This document shows positions 26,126-34,761 of a stretch of DNA of 64,000 nucleotides, piece after piece (the first letter of the stretch is position 1; each line of letters starts with the position of its first letter). Position numbers and translations under genes: made by a program. The notes under the pieces are model-generated. The model saw nothing but the letters and a program-made list of their open reading frames with translations. It had not been told where the DNA came from and made no database searches. This stretch comes from Natronobacterium haloterrestre (GTDB taxonomy: Archaea; Halobacteriota; Halobacteria; Halobacteriales; Natrialbaceae): NCBI RefSeq assembly GCF_900112205.1, contig NZ_FOKW01000005.1, positions 241,846-305,845 on the forward strand, given 5' to 3'.

Positions 26126-27187
26126 CTACCCCGAACGGGACTCGAGATACTCCTTCGTCCGCCCGAGGACGACGTGGTCCGCCTCTCGCAGGTCAGCGAC
26201 CGACGCCGAGCCCGTGACGAACATCGCCGTCCGCAACTCGAGTTCGAGGGTCTCGATCAGGTCGACGACCGCCTCGGTGCCCTGCCCGGCCGGGCCGAGG
26301 AACGGCTTCGCGAGGCCGCCGGCGCTTGCACCCAACGCGATCGCTTTCGCGATGTCCAGCCCCGAGCGGACGCCGCCGCTGGCGATGACGGTGTCGTGTT
26401 CCGACGCGGCTTCGACGGTGCTGACCGCGGTCGGGACGCCCCAGGCGCGAAACAGTTTCCCGATCTCCTCCTGGCGGTCGGCCCCGACCGCCGCGGCGCG
26501 GTAGGACTCGATGCCGGACCACGTCGTCCCGCCCTGGCCGGCGACGTCGACGGCGTCGACGCCGGCGTCGGCGAGTCGCCGCGCCGTATCGCGGGCGATC
26601 CCGTTGCCCGTCTCCTTGACGATCACCGGCACCGACAGCCCGTCGGCGACCCGTTCGATCGCCTCGAGACAGCCCCGCGCGTCGACGTCGCCCTCCGGCT
26701 GGACGGCCTCCTGCAGGAAGTTCAGGTGGACCGCGATGGCGTCGGCCTCGATCATGTCGACGGCCGCCTCGACGTCCTCGAGGTCGTACTCGAGCAACTG
26801 GGCCGCACCGACGTTGCCGTAGAGGAAGGCGTCGGGCGCGACGTCGCGGACGACGGTGTAGGACTCGAGCAGGTCCTCGTCGTCGAGTTCGAGGCCGGCG
26901 CGCTGGCTGCCGACGCCCATCGCGACGTTCGTCTCCCCGGCGGCCTCGGCCAGCGCCCGGTTGATCTTCGTCGTGTTCGGGTGGCCGCCGGTCATGCTCT
27001 CGATGACGATCGGGGCCGCGAGTTCGTGCCCGAACAGCGTCGTCGTCGTGTCTATCTCGTCGCGGTGGACCTCCGGGAGCGCCTCGTGGACGAGTTCGAC
27101 GTCGGCGAAACCGGTCCCCGACGTCTCGACGTCTTCTTCCTCGATGATGCGGATGTGATCGTCTTTCCTGTCGGATGTCTCGGGCAT
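26126..27187 (-). CDS. fni: Isopentenyl-diphosphate delta-isomerase, type 2
   Basis: FMN-dependent isomerase of IPP and DMAPP for archaeal isoprenoid lipids, with a TIM-barrel of the lactate/IMP dehydrogenase type. 353 residues: [15 protein letters not shown] near the N-terminus, [56 protein letters not shown] and [19 protein letters not shown] (phosphate loop). Complete and intact. Confidence 0.95.
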   Translation of the reverse strand: MPETSDRKDDHIRIIEEEDVETSGTGFADVELVHEALPEVHRDEIDTTTTLFGHELAAPIVIESMTGGHPNTTKINRALAEAAGETNVAMGVGSQRAGLELDDEDLLESYTVVRDVAPDAFLYGNVGAAQLLEYDLEDVEAAVDMIEADAIAVHLNFLQEAVQPEGDVDARGCLEAIERVADGLSVPVIVKETGNGIARDTARRLADAGVDAVDVAGQGGTTWSGIESYRAAAVGADRQEEIGKLFRAWGVPTAVSTVEAASEHDTVIASGGVRSGLDIAKAIALGASAGGLAKPFLGPAGQGTEAVVDLIETLELELRTAMFVTGSASVADLREADHVVLGRTKEYLESRSG

Positions 27188-27315
27188 CGAATCGTCTCCA
27201 CCGGAACTGCGAGCGACGGGGTTGAAAAGGTTTCACTGTCCGTTCGCGTCGGTCCGGCTCGAGGCGATTGCACCTGCGAGCCCAGGTTTTTCCGATCCGA
27301 CGGTGACGTTCCTCC

Positions 27316-27738
27316 ATGCTCCGCCCGCTGCTGATCGCCTTCGGCCTGTACGAGATCGCCAAACCGGAACCAGTGATCGACGCCTGCGAACGGATCGGCC
27401 TGGCGAACCCCGAGGACGTGGATCGCCGGTCGTGGGCGCTGTGGGGCGCTCGAGCCGAGGGCCTCGCGTTCGTCTGGCTCCTGGCCCGCCGGGAATCGGG
27501 GTCGCGGATCGTCAACGCCGCGCTCGCGCTCGCCGGCGCGGTGCTCGTGTTCGTCCCCGATCCCGTCATCGAACTCAGCCAGACGCTCGTCTACGAGAAC
27601 ACCGAGGACCTCGAGTTGAAGCCGTGGGTGAAGCCGGCGGCCCGCCTGCTGGGAGTGTTGTACCTCGTCGTCGTCGCCCTCTCGGCCCGGAGCGGACCGG
27701 ACGAGGTCGAGAGCGAGGGGGCGGCCGAACCGGAGTGA
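27316..27738 (+). CDS. Small membrane protein, first of a tandem paralogous pair
   Basis: 140 residues: MLRPLLIAFGLYEIAKPEPV, helices at about 40-60 and 70-90, then ELSQTLVYENTEDLELKPWV and a last helix RLLGVLYLVVVALSAR. It is clearly homologous to the next gene, with identical MLRPL start, (W/L)LL(A/V)R, YEN..DLE(L/V)KPWV.PA.RLLG.LYL. Three or four membrane segments. Family unknown; only 42 bases separate the two. Confidence 0.75.
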   Translation: MLRPLLIAFGLYEIAKPEPVIDACERIGLANPEDVDRRSWALWGARAEGLAFVWLLARRESGSRIVNAALALAGAVLVFVPDPVIELSQTLVYENTEDLELKPWVKPAARLLGVLYLVVVALSARSGPDEVESEGAAEPE

Positions 27739-27780
27739 CGCGCCCGGCGACTTTTTCTCCGGCACCGTCGAAGGGAGCCC

Positions 27781-28395
27781 ATGCTCCGCCCGCTGGCGAT
27801 CGGCTTCGCCGTGCTCGAGATTCTCGCACCGGAACGGATCGTCGGCCCCGCGGAACGGCTCGCTTTCGAGAACCCGGATGACGGACGGCTCCGGCCCTGG
27901 ACGCTGCCGATTGCCCGGCTCGAGGGGCTGGCGTTCCTGTGGCTGCTCGTCCGGCCGAATCGGGACCCGAACCGGAATCAGGACCGGGGGCTCTCGGGAC
28001 TTCAGTCCCCCCTGGGCGCGTTCGGGGCCGTGCTGGCACTGGCACCGCGAACGACCCTCGAGTTCTTCCTCGACGTCGCCTACGAGAACGCCGCGGATCT
28101 CGAGGTGAAACCGTGGGTGGTGCCGGCGACGCGGCTGCTCGGTGCCCTGTATCTGGCCGTCGGGCTGTTCGCCGCCCGCGCCGACGCTCCGGAGGACGAC
28201 CGAGAGAAAGGGAACTACCCCGCGAGCGTCGAGAGCCGTGCCCGGATCGTGTCGACGATCGACTCCTGGGACGGCCGGGCCTCGATCAACGTGAGAATGC
28301 CCAGCGCGCGCGTCTCGGCCTCGCGGACCGGCAGGCCGGTCCGCAAGACGAGTTTCAGCGGCTCCTGGTTCCACCGACAGCCCGCGGAAGCGTAG
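27781..28395 (+). CDS. Second membrane paralogue, with hairpin-coded insert and 3' run-on into antisense gene
   Basis: 204 residues read. The first 140 parallel the preceding gene (MLRPLAIGFAVLEILAPERI to RLLGALYLAVGLFAARADA). An extra segment of about 8 residues (around NQDRGLSGLQSPLG) is encoded by a hairpin, GGGAC-TTCA-GTCCC (27996-28009), absent from the paralogue. After about 28195 homology stops and the frame continues 181 bases antisense to the methyltransferase, giving an Arg/Ser-rich tail unlikely to be a real domain. The original stop was probably lost. Confidence 0.65.
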   Translation: MLRPLAIGFAVLEILAPERIVGPAERLAFENPDDGRLRPWTLPIARLEGLAFLWLLVRPNRDPNRNQDRGLSGLQSPLGAFGAVLALAPRTTLEFFLDVAYENAADLEVKPWVVPATRLLGALYLAVGLFAARADAPEDDREKGNYPASVESRARIVSTIDSWDGRASINVRMPSARVSASRTGRPVRKTSFSGSWFHRQPAEA

Positions 28396-28925
28396 TGGAC
28401 GTCCGCGAACCGGTCCTGGAAGCGAGCGATCGGCCCCACGTCGCTGCGTCCGTGTTCGAACAGCAGGATCCGTCCCCCCGGCCGACACACCCTGTCCATC
28501 TCCTCGAGGGCCGCCACGGGGTCCGGGAACGTACAGGTCGACAGCGACGAGATCACGGTGTCGAAGCTGTCGTCGTCGAACGCGAGGTCCCCGGCGTCCA
28601 TCCGGCGAACCGTCCCGTCGACCTCGAGGTCGTCGAGTCGCTCGCGGGCGCTCGCCAGCATCTCCGGGCTGATGTCGATCCCCACGAGGTCGACGTCCGA
28701 CGGGAGATAGGGGAAGTTCACCCCGTTCCCGCAGGCGACGTCGAGGACGCGCCCCGACGCGTCGCCGAACAGTTCGCGGCGATACCGGCCGGTGAGCCGC
28801 CGGTCGAGCCAGTCGAACCGATCCATCCACGGGGCACAGTCCGCGTACGACTCGCGGATCTCCTCGAGCGACATGGGACGCGGGCCGGCCGGCTCCCCCG
28901 CCGATCCGGTCGTGTGCGAAGCCAT
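28215..28925 (-). CDS. Class I SAM-dependent methyltransferase
   Basis: 236 residues with Rossmann motif I RVLDVACGNGVNFPYL, motif II LVGIDISPEML, and IV FDDDSFDTVISSLSTCTFPD. The later VCRPGGRILLFEHGRSDVGP is followed by HYASAGCRWNQEPLK. This resembles the small Methyltransf_11 group that acts on quinones or lipids (UbiE-like), but the substrate is not determinable. The start MASHTTG at 28925 is preferred; the open frame to 29240 is antisense of rpiA. Confidence 0.9.
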   Translation of the reverse strand: MASHTTGSAGEPAGPRPMSLEEIRESYADCAPWMDRFDWLDRRLTGRYRRELFGDASGRVLDVACGNGVNFPYLPSDVDLVGIDISPEMLASARERLDDLEVDGTVRRMDAGDLAFDDDSFDTVISSLSTCTFPDPVAALEEMDRVCRPGGRILLFEHGRSDVGPIARFQDRFADVHYASAGCRWNQEPLKLVLRTGLPVREAETRALGILTLIEARPSQESIVDTIRARLSTLAG

Positions 28926-29001
28926 AGCACGACCTTCGATTTCGACGACAAAAGAGCCCCAGGCTCGTTCTCGGCGACCGCGATTCGATAACGAGGGCGC
29001 G

Positions 29002-29712
29002 TCAGTATTCCCGAACCTCGAGCCCCTCCTCGCTGCCGACGTACGCGGTGTCCGCCAGGTCGACGAACAGCCCGTGTTCGACGACGCCGGGAATACTCGA
29101 GAGCGTCGACGCGAGCGCCCCGGGATCGTCGATCGGTCCGAACTCGCAGTCGAGCACCAGGTTCCCGTTGTCGGTGACCACCGGCCCGTCCTTGCGCTCG
29201 GCCTCCCGCAACGAGGGCTCGCCGCCCGCCTCGCGCACACGGTCGGCGACGACCGGGCGGGCGTCCGGCAACACCTCGAGCGGGACCGACCGCTCGAGTC
29301 TGTCGGTCAGTTTCGAGGGATCGGCGACGACGACGAACCGTTCGGCCGCCGCATCGACGAACTTCTCGCGGGCGTGGGCCGCGCCACCACCCTTGATCAG
29401 CGCGCCGTGGGCCGCCTCCGGGTCGTCGGTGTCGACGACCTGATCCGCCCCGTCGATCGCCAGGTCGACCGTCTCGACCGCGTCGAGCGTCGTCAGCGGA
29501 ATCCCCGCCTCGAGCGCGAGTTGTCGGGACTGGAACGAGGTCGGGATCCCCTGTACCTCGAGGCCGTCGGCGACCGCCTCGCCGATCGCCTCGATCGCGT
29601 AGGCCGTCGTCGACCCGGTTCCGAGGCCAACGACGTCGCCGTCCTCGACCTCCTCGGCCGCGCGTTCGCCCGCCCGGCGCTTCGCTGTCTCGGTGCCGCC
29701 CTCGGTCTTCAT
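29002..29712 (-). CDS. rpiA: Ribose-5-phosphate isomerase A
   Basis: Interconverts ribose-5-phosphate and ribulose-5-phosphate. 236 residues from MKTEGGTETAKRRAGERAAE (ATG 29712). Motifs: VGLGTGSTTAYAIEAIGEAV, IPTSFQSRQLALEAGIPL, VDLAIDGADQVV, the active-site LIKGGGAAHAREK, and VVVADPSKLTDRL. Asp and Lys of the catalytic site are present. Tail GLEVREY is family-like. The in-frame ATG at 29739 would add nine residues without family support. Confidence 0.95.
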   Translation of the reverse strand: MKTEGGTETAKRRAGERAAEEVEDGDVVGLGTGSTTAYAIEAIGEAVADGLEVQGIPTSFQSRQLALEAGIPLTTLDAVETVDLAIDGADQVVDTDDPEAAHGALIKGGGAAHAREKFVDAAAERFVVVADPSKLTDRLERSVPLEVLPDARPVVADRVREAGGEPSLREAERKDGPVVTDNGNLVLDCEFGPIDDPGALASTLSSIPGVVEHGLFVDLADTAYVGSEEGLEVREY

Positions 29713-29838
29713 GCGTGATCGAGCGGGCGGCGACGGCAAAAACGTTGTACCTCGGCTCGAGATCCCGGTCGGCCCCTCGTTTCCCAGTCCGTACGAATCG
29801 TCGACACCGCTTTTCGTCGGTTGCCGTTACCGCCGGGT

Positions 29839-30246
29839 ATGGACGAATCGGAACGACGGGAGCTACTCGAGGACGTCAATCGCCAGAGCGCGACCGTCGG
29901 TCGATCCATTCCCGACACGCTCACGATCGGCGACGAGGAGTTACCTCTCGAGGAGTTCCTGATCGAGACCCGAAAAGTCGAAGGGATCCCGGACGACCTG
30001 AAGCCGCTGGTCAGGGACACCCAGCGAAAGCTGTCCCAGGAACGCGAACGGCTCGTCGAGCGCCTGGAATCCGAACCCCTCGAACGCGAGGCGGCCGAGG
30101 AGATCGCCGACACGATCGTCGGCATCGACCGCGCCCTGAACGCGCTTCGGAGCCTCCGCGGGGACGGGTTCGCCGCCGAGACCAGATCCGCCTCGCTGGA
30201 CGACCACAAGCGATGGGTCGAGTTTATGCAGTCCGTTCGCGGCTGA
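29839..30246 (+). CDS. DUF5788-type haloarchaeal protein
   Basis: 135 residues: MDESERRELLEDVNRQSATV, GRSIPDTLTIGDEELPLEEF, then charged helices with LEREAAEEIADTIVGIDRAL and DDHKRWVEFMQSV. Soluble, all-alpha, with no catalytic motif. It resembles haloarchaeal DUF5788 proteins by pattern. Followed 43 bases later by a zinc-ribbon mini-gene on the same strand; perhaps co-transcribed. Confidence 0.7.
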   Translation: MDESERRELLEDVNRQSATVGRSIPDTLTIGDEELPLEEFLIETRKVEGIPDDLKPLVRDTQRKLSQERERLVERLESEPLEREAAEEIADTIVGIDRALNALRSLRGDGFAAETRSASLDDHKRWVEFMQSVRG

Positions 30247-30289
30247 TGGAACCCGTACACCGAAGACGACAGCCCCCGTAGCCCCGGTT

Positions 30290-30460
30290 ATGAACGGGGA
30301 GAACGAATCCTTCGAGTGCGAGGGCTGCGGTACGGTCGTCCCGTTCGAGGACGCCCGACGTGCCGAGACGATGGGCGATCTCGATCCGACGAAGTGGCAG
30401 ACGCTGTGCTGTCCCCGCTGTGGGAGTCGACTGAAAACGGTGTTCGTCGGCGACGAATAA
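30290..30460 (+). CDS. 56-residue zinc-ribbon protein
   Basis: MNGENESFECEGCGTVVPFE, then TLCCPRCGSRLKTVFVGDE. CEGC and CPRC pairs (Cys10, Cys13, Cys41, Cys44) form a zinc ribbon. ATG at 30290, no clear ribosome site. Small zinc ribbons like this are abundant in haloarchaea; the function is unknown. Confidence 0.7.
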   Translation: MNGENESFECEGCGTVVPFEDARRAETMGDLDPTKWQTLCCPRCGSRLKTVFVGDE

Positions 30461-30491
30461 CGAGAAACCGTTACACCCCGGGTCGGCTCCG

Positions 30492-30882
30492 CTACACGTC
30501 GTCCTTCCAGACGATCCCTTCGACGTCGCCCGTCAGGACGGGCGTCCCCTCCTCGTTCGTGCAGACGAACGAACACTCGAGAACGTACCGATCGTCGGCT
30601 TCGTCGACGGCGTCGGTCGTCCACTCACAGGTGATCTCCTCGCCCGTGTAGACCGGCGCTCTGAACTCCTGTTCTCCGGGTCGCAAGCACCTCGAGATCA
30701 CCGCCGATCGCCGTCGGCAGCGTCGCCGTGAGCAATCCCTGGACGACGAGCCGACCCTCCTCGTCGGGATCGGTGTGGATCGGCTGCTGGTCGCCCGACA
30801 GCTCGCCGAACTGGCGGACCTCCTCGGTCGTAACCGTCCGTTCGTACGTGTAGACGTCGCCCGCTTCGGGAGGCGAGGTCAT
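30492..30882 (-). pseudogene. MaoC-like hotdog dehydratase, single frameshift
   Basis: The 5' part (30882 to about 30680) reads MTSPPEAGDVYTYERTVTTE, EEVRQFGELSGDQQPIHTDP, LVVQGLLTATLPTAIGGDLEVLA. The 3' part in the next frame reads EQEFRAPVYTGEEITCEWTT to the stop at 30492. Together they make one MaoC-type hotdog domain of about 129 residues. The break is at a CCC run (plus-strand GGG at 30678-30680); one extra base restores LATGEQEFRAPVY if removed. It is either a pseudogene or an assembly error in a homopolymer. It lies 7 bases after the enoyl-CoA hydratase stop region on the same strand. Confidence 0.8.
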
Positions 30883-30889
30883 CGACGGA

Positions 30890-31666
30890 TCACTCGAACT
30901 CGGGGTCCCGATCGTCGAGGAACGCAGTCATCCCCTCGCGCTGGTCAGCCGTCCCGAACAGCCCCGCGAAGGCCTGTTTCTCGTACTCGAGCCCCGCGGG
31001 CTGGGTACTCTCGTAGCGACGGTTGAGCGCGCGCTTGGCGGACTGGACGGCGAAGGCCGGCTGGGCCGCGATCCGCTCGGCCAGTTCGGCGACGACGTCC
31101 TCGAGATTCCCGTCGGGGACGACTTCGCCGACCAGCCCCGCCTCCGCGGCGCTGTCGGCGTCGAGGCGCTCGCCGAGGAAGATCATCCGCCGGGCGGTCT
31201 CGTCCCCAACCAGCCGCGGGAGCCGCTGGGTCGCGCCCCAGCCGGGGATGATCCCCAGGTCGACCTCCGTGTTGCCGATCACGGCCGACTCGCCCGCCAC
31301 CCGTAGATCACAGGCAAGCGCCATCTCGCAGCCACCGCCGAAGGCGTAGCCGTTGACGGCCGCGATCGTCGGCGCGGGGAACGCCTCGAGCGCGTCGGCG
31401 ACGTCGTGCCCGAGTTCGCCCCAGGCCTGGGCCTCCTCGGTCGAGAGGTCACGCATGTAGCCGATGTCAGCGCCGGCGATGAAGGCGTCGCCGGCACCCG
31501 TCAGGACGAGCGCGCGGGCGTCTTCCTCGGCGGCGGTCTCGATCGCCTCGCCCATCGCCTCGAGCGTCGCCACGTCGAGCGCGTTGAGGGCGTCGGGCCG
31601 GTCGACGATCAGGGTCGCGACGGTTTCGTCGTCGTTCCACTCGAGTCGGACTGTGTCCCACGACAT
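30890..31666 (-). CDS. Enoyl-CoA hydratase/isomerase (crotonase family)
   Basis: 258 residues from MSWDTVRLEW (ATG 31666). It has the crotonase motifs LNALDVATLEAM, GAGDAFIAGADIGYM (first oxyanion-hole strand), IAAVNGYAFGGGCEMALACD (second oxyanion loop) and EVDLGIIPGWGATQRLPRLV, with the Glu that acts in hydratases (LGIIPGWGA region). AKRALNRRYE follows. Probably hydrates 2-enoyl-CoA in fatty-acid or polyhydroxyalkanoate metabolism. It is immediately upstream of the frameshifted MaoC-like gene, another CoA hydratase-type fold, so the two likely formed an operon. Confidence 0.92.
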   Translation of the reverse strand: MSWDTVRLEWNDDETVATLIVDRPDALNALDVATLEAMGEAIETAAEEDARALVLTGAGDAFIAGADIGYMRDLSTEEAQAWGELGHDVADALEAFPAPTIAAVNGYAFGGGCEMALACDLRVAGESAVIGNTEVDLGIIPGWGATQRLPRLVGDETARRMIFLGERLDADSAAEAGLVGEVVPDGNLEDVVAELAERIAAQPAFAVQSAKRALNRRYESTQPAGLEYEKQAFAGLFGTADQREGMTAFLDDRDPEFE

Positions 31667-31804
31667 ACCCGAACGGTCGGGGGCGAGTGACAAATCGATT
31701 TGGTGTGTAGTCGTAGTGTGTAGTGTCTCTACGCAGGGCGACTCACAGGCCGAGGGCTCGAGGGTCGAGGGGTCGAGCCAGGGGACCCACAGCCGCCGAA
31801 TACC

Positions 31805-32770
31805 TCAGTAGACCCCCATCGCCTCGATCTGCTCCTGGTACCGGTTCCGGATCGTCACCTCCGTCACCTGCGCGACCTCGGCGACCTCGCGCTGGGTCTT
31901 CTTCTCGTTACACAGCAGCGACGCCGCGTAGATGGCCGCCGCCGCGAATCCCGTCGGCGACTTCCCGGAGAGCAGCCCCTGCTCGGCGGTCGTGTCGATG
32001 ATCTCCGTCGCCTTCATCTCGACTTCCTCGCTGGCCTCGAGGTCGGAGCAAAACCGTGGGACGTACTCCTTGGGGTCGACCGGCTTCATCTCGAGGCCGA
32101 GTTCCTTCGCGACGTACCGGTACGTGCGTCCGATCTCCTTTTTCTCGACGCGGGAGACTTCCGCCACCTCCTCGAGGCTCCGCGGGATCCCCTCCTGGCG
32201 ACAGCCGGCGTAGAGACAGCTCGTGGCGACCCCCTCGATCGACCGGCCGCGGATCAGGTCCTCGGTGAGCGCGCGCCGGTAGATCACCGAGGAGACCTCC
32301 CGGACCGACCGGGGGACGCCGAGTGCCGACGCCATGCGGTCGATCTCCGAAAGCGCGAACTGGAGGTTGCGCTCGCCCGCGTCCTTGGTGCGGATGCGCT
32401 CTTGCCACTTGCGCAGCCGGTTCATCTGGTTGCGCTTCTCCGAGGAGAGCGATCGTCCGTAGGCGTCCTTGTCCTTCCAGTCGATCTGGGTGGTCAACCC
32501 CTTGTCGTGCATCGTCTGGGTCGTCGGCGCGCCGACCCGGCTCTTGCTCTGACGTTCGCTGTGGTTGAACGCCCGCCACTCGGGCCCGTGGTCGATGTTC
32601 CGTTCCTCGATGACGAGACCACAGTCCTCACAGATGATCTCGTTACTGCCGTTGCTGGTGACCAAGTCGGCCGACTCGCATTCGGGACAGGCCCGTTCCT
32701 CGCTCTCCGTTTCGTCGGCGTCCGTCGCCGACTCCTCGTCGCGTTCTCGCTGCCGGGGTGACCGAACCAT
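31805..32770 (-). CDS. tfb: Transcription initiation factor IIB (TFB)
   Basis: Bridges TBP/TATA and RNA polymerase. 321 residues: N-terminal zinc ribbon CPEC (28-31) and CEDC (47-50), B-finger region PEWRAFNHSERQSKSRVGAP, and two cyclin folds (about 125-215 and 220-320), the second ending in a HTH (TQREVAEVAQVTEVTIRNRY). TLTTQIDWKDKDAYGRSLS is typical of haloarchaeal TFBs. Either ATG 32788 or 32770 could start it. Haloarchaea usually carry several TFBs; which paralogue this is cannot be said. Confidence 0.95.
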   Translation of the reverse strand: MVRSPRQRERDEESATDADETESEERACPECESADLVTSNGSNEIICEDCGLVIEERNIDHGPEWRAFNHSERQSKSRVGAPTTQTMHDKGLTTQIDWKDKDAYGRSLSSEKRNQMNRLRKWQERIRTKDAGERNLQFALSEIDRMASALGVPRSVREVSSVIYRRALTEDLIRGRSIEGVATSCLYAGCRQEGIPRSLEEVAEVSRVEKKEIGRTYRYVAKELGLEMKPVDPKEYVPRFCSDLEASEEVEMKATEIIDTTAEQGLLSGKSPTGFAAAAIYAASLLCNEKKTQREVAEVAQVTEVTIRNRYQEQIEAMGVY

Positions 32771-32988
32771 GAATAGCCGTTCGACCAACGGGGCGGAACG
32801 CCAATAACGGTTTGTACTCGGCCGTTTACATGTGTCCCCATGGCTACTCTTCTCGCTACCGGGCCAGCGACGGCTCTGGCCCCTCTTCTACTGCGTCGTG
32901 GTTAGCCCGACGACCGATCCGTGCCCAGTAGTACTCGAGACTCGAGTCGAAACGAGAGACCGCAACGGGAACGACCGCTCGAGTGGGG

Positions 32989-33786
32989 TCACCCGCGGAC
33001 GGACCAGCCGATACCGAACGCCGCAAGCGGGCCGAGCGTTCCGAACAGAGACTCGGCTGCCAGTCGGACGTACCCGAGCCACGGGATCCGGAACGCGGCC
33101 TTGCCCCGAATCCAGTCGGGGGCAACCACAGTCGTTTCGGCGAACCTGTCGTCGCTGAGTTGGTCGTACGCACCGTTGGCGTCGCCTTTCGTGACGAAGC
33201 CGTCGTGGGGTGCGGGGCACGAGGGCGTCTCGTCGCAGCCGTACCCGGCCAGATGGGACGCATCCGCGTTCGTCTCGACCCAGTTCTCCCCTTCCTCGAC
33301 CCAGAAGTGGGCCCGATGGATCACCGGCGTCGCCATCGGATCGCCGTCGGGTGCAAACACGATTACATCGCCGGGTTTCCCGAGCGACTCCCCATCACTC
33401 CCCGCACGGGCGGTCTCGAGCGTGACGATTCCGGTACCGTCGACTGCGTCCTCGGCGGCGTACCGATCCGCCTCGACGACGAAAACGAGGTCGCCGACGT
33501 TGGCGTTTGGCTCCATACTCCCGCTCTCGATAGCCACGAAGGGGGGCCAGACGCCGCTGACTGCGAACAGGAGGACGGCGACGACGCCGACGACGACGCC
33601 GACGACTGCGACGACCGAGAGAACGTCCCGAACGAGAGAGGGGCCGTCACCGGCGGTCGTCCTGCCGTCGGCTGCCGCCGGTCCGCGCTCGGATCCAGAT
33701 CCTGTTAGCGGGCTTCGAGTGCCGTCATTCGGAATTGACTCGTCGGTGGAGGAGCAAGAGGGACCGTCAGAGGGGCGATCCGTCAT
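32989..33786 (-). CDS. Archaeal type I signal peptidase (Sec11-like), paralogue 1
   Basis: Cleaves Sec signal peptides at the outer face of the membrane. 265 residues: acidic, Ser-rich N-terminus, membrane segment at about 55-78, and catalytic Ser90 in VAIESGSMEP. In place of the bacterial Lys there is a His (VIHRAHFW, His157), and Asp residues in FVTKGDANGAYDQ complete the site. It ends with a second hydrophobic stretch. It is closely related to the gene at 48603, sharing FAVSGVWPP, PVIHRAHFWVEEGENW and RIPWLG. Standalone, divergent from the ABC operon. Confidence 0.93.
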   Translation of the reverse strand: MTDRPSDGPSCSSTDESIPNDGTRSPLTGSGSERGPAAADGRTTAGDGPSLVRDVLSVVAVVGVVVGVVAVLLFAVSGVWPPFVAIESGSMEPNANVGDLVFVVEADRYAAEDAVDGTGIVTLETARAGSDGESLGKPGDVIVFAPDGDPMATPVIHRAHFWVEEGENWVETNADASHLAGYGCDETPSCPAPHDGFVTKGDANGAYDQLSDDRFAETTVVAPDWIRGKAAFRIPWLGYVRLAAESLFGTLGPLAAFGIGWSVRG

Positions 33787-33909
33787 CGCGCCACAGTACG
33801 AAAGGGCGGCCAGTCAAAGTACCGCCTCGAGTCCACTGCGATCGAGCCGTCCACAAACTGTCGCTCAGTTTGGCTGAACCTTTTTCCCCGCCAGCGTCGT
33901 CGACCCTCT

Positions 33910-34761
33910 ATGCCTACGGGTACCGGGACCGACACCGGGACTGGAACGGAGACGGGAGAGGGGACCGCAGTCACCCTCGAGAACGTCCGCAAGATCTACC
34001 AGCTCGGCGAGCCGGTCCACGCGCTCGACGGCGTCTCCCTGTCGATTCCCCGTGGCTCTTACACCGCGATCATGGGGCCGAGCGGCTCCGGCAAATCGAC
34101 GCTGATGAACCTCGTGGGGTGTCTGGACACGCCGACCGAGGGAACCGTGATCGTCGACGGGAAGGACGTGACCGCCCTCTCCGAACGCGAGCGGACTCGC
34201 CTGCGGGGGACCCAGGTGGGATTCGTCTTCCAGACGTTCAACCTGATGCCGCGGCTGACCGCCCTCGAGAACGTCGCCCTGCCCCAGACGTTCCAGGGCG
34301 TGGGCAGGGACGAGCGCCGCGAGCGGGCCCGCGACCTGCTCGCCAGGGTCGGACTCGCCGACCGGGAAGACCACCTGCCGAGCGAACTCTCCGGCGGCCA
34401 GCGCCAGCGGGTCGCGCTGGCCCGGGCGCTCGTGAACGATCCCGCGCTCGTGCTGGCCGACGAGCCCTCCGGGAACCTCGATACCGACACCGAGGCCGAC
34501 GTGCTCGACCTCTTCGCGGAGTTCCACGACGCCGGGACGACGATGGTCGTGGTCACCCACGAGCGCCACGTCGCCGAACGGGCCGAGCGGATCGTCCACC
34601 TGCTGGACGGGCGGATCGAGCGGATCGAAGAACTCGAGGGGGTCGGCGTCGAGGCGGGGTCCGGAACCGCGTCCGGTTCCGGGCCGACTACCGACCCCGA
34701 ACGGAGCCGCGAGAGCCGGGACGGACGCGAGAATCGCGAGGACTCGGCCGACCGATCATGA
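33910..34761 (+). CDS. ABC transporter ATP-binding protein, MacB/LolD type
   Basis: 283 residues. A Thr/Gly repeat leader (about 1-20) precedes a full ATPase: Walker A MGPSGSGKSTLMNLVG, Q-loop VFQTFNLMPRLTALENVALP, signature ELSGGQRQRVALARALV, Walker B ALVLADEPSGNLD, and H-loop VVVTHERHVAE. This is the LolD/MacB class working with an FtsX-like permease. The C-terminal 45 residues are low-complexity. It overlaps the permease by ATGA. Confidence 0.95.
   Translation: MPTGTGTDTGTGTETGEGTAVTLENVRKIYQLGEPVHALDGVSLSIPRGSYTAIMGPSGSGKSTLMNLVGCLDTPTEGTVIVDGKDVTALSERERTRLRGTQVGFVFQTFNLMPRLTALENVALPQTFQGVGRDERRERARDLLARVGLADREDHLPSELSGGQRQRVALARALVNDPALVLADEPSGNLDTDTEADVLDLFAEFHDAGTTMVVVTHERHVAERAERIVHLLDGRIERIEELEGVGVEAGSGTASGSGPTTDPERSRESRDGRENREDSADRS

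Noticed and set aside
28396..28991. 350-codon plus-strand ORF over the methyltransferase
   Set aside because: Shadow of the SAM methyltransferase on the minus strand; Arg/Pro/Gly-rich without motif.
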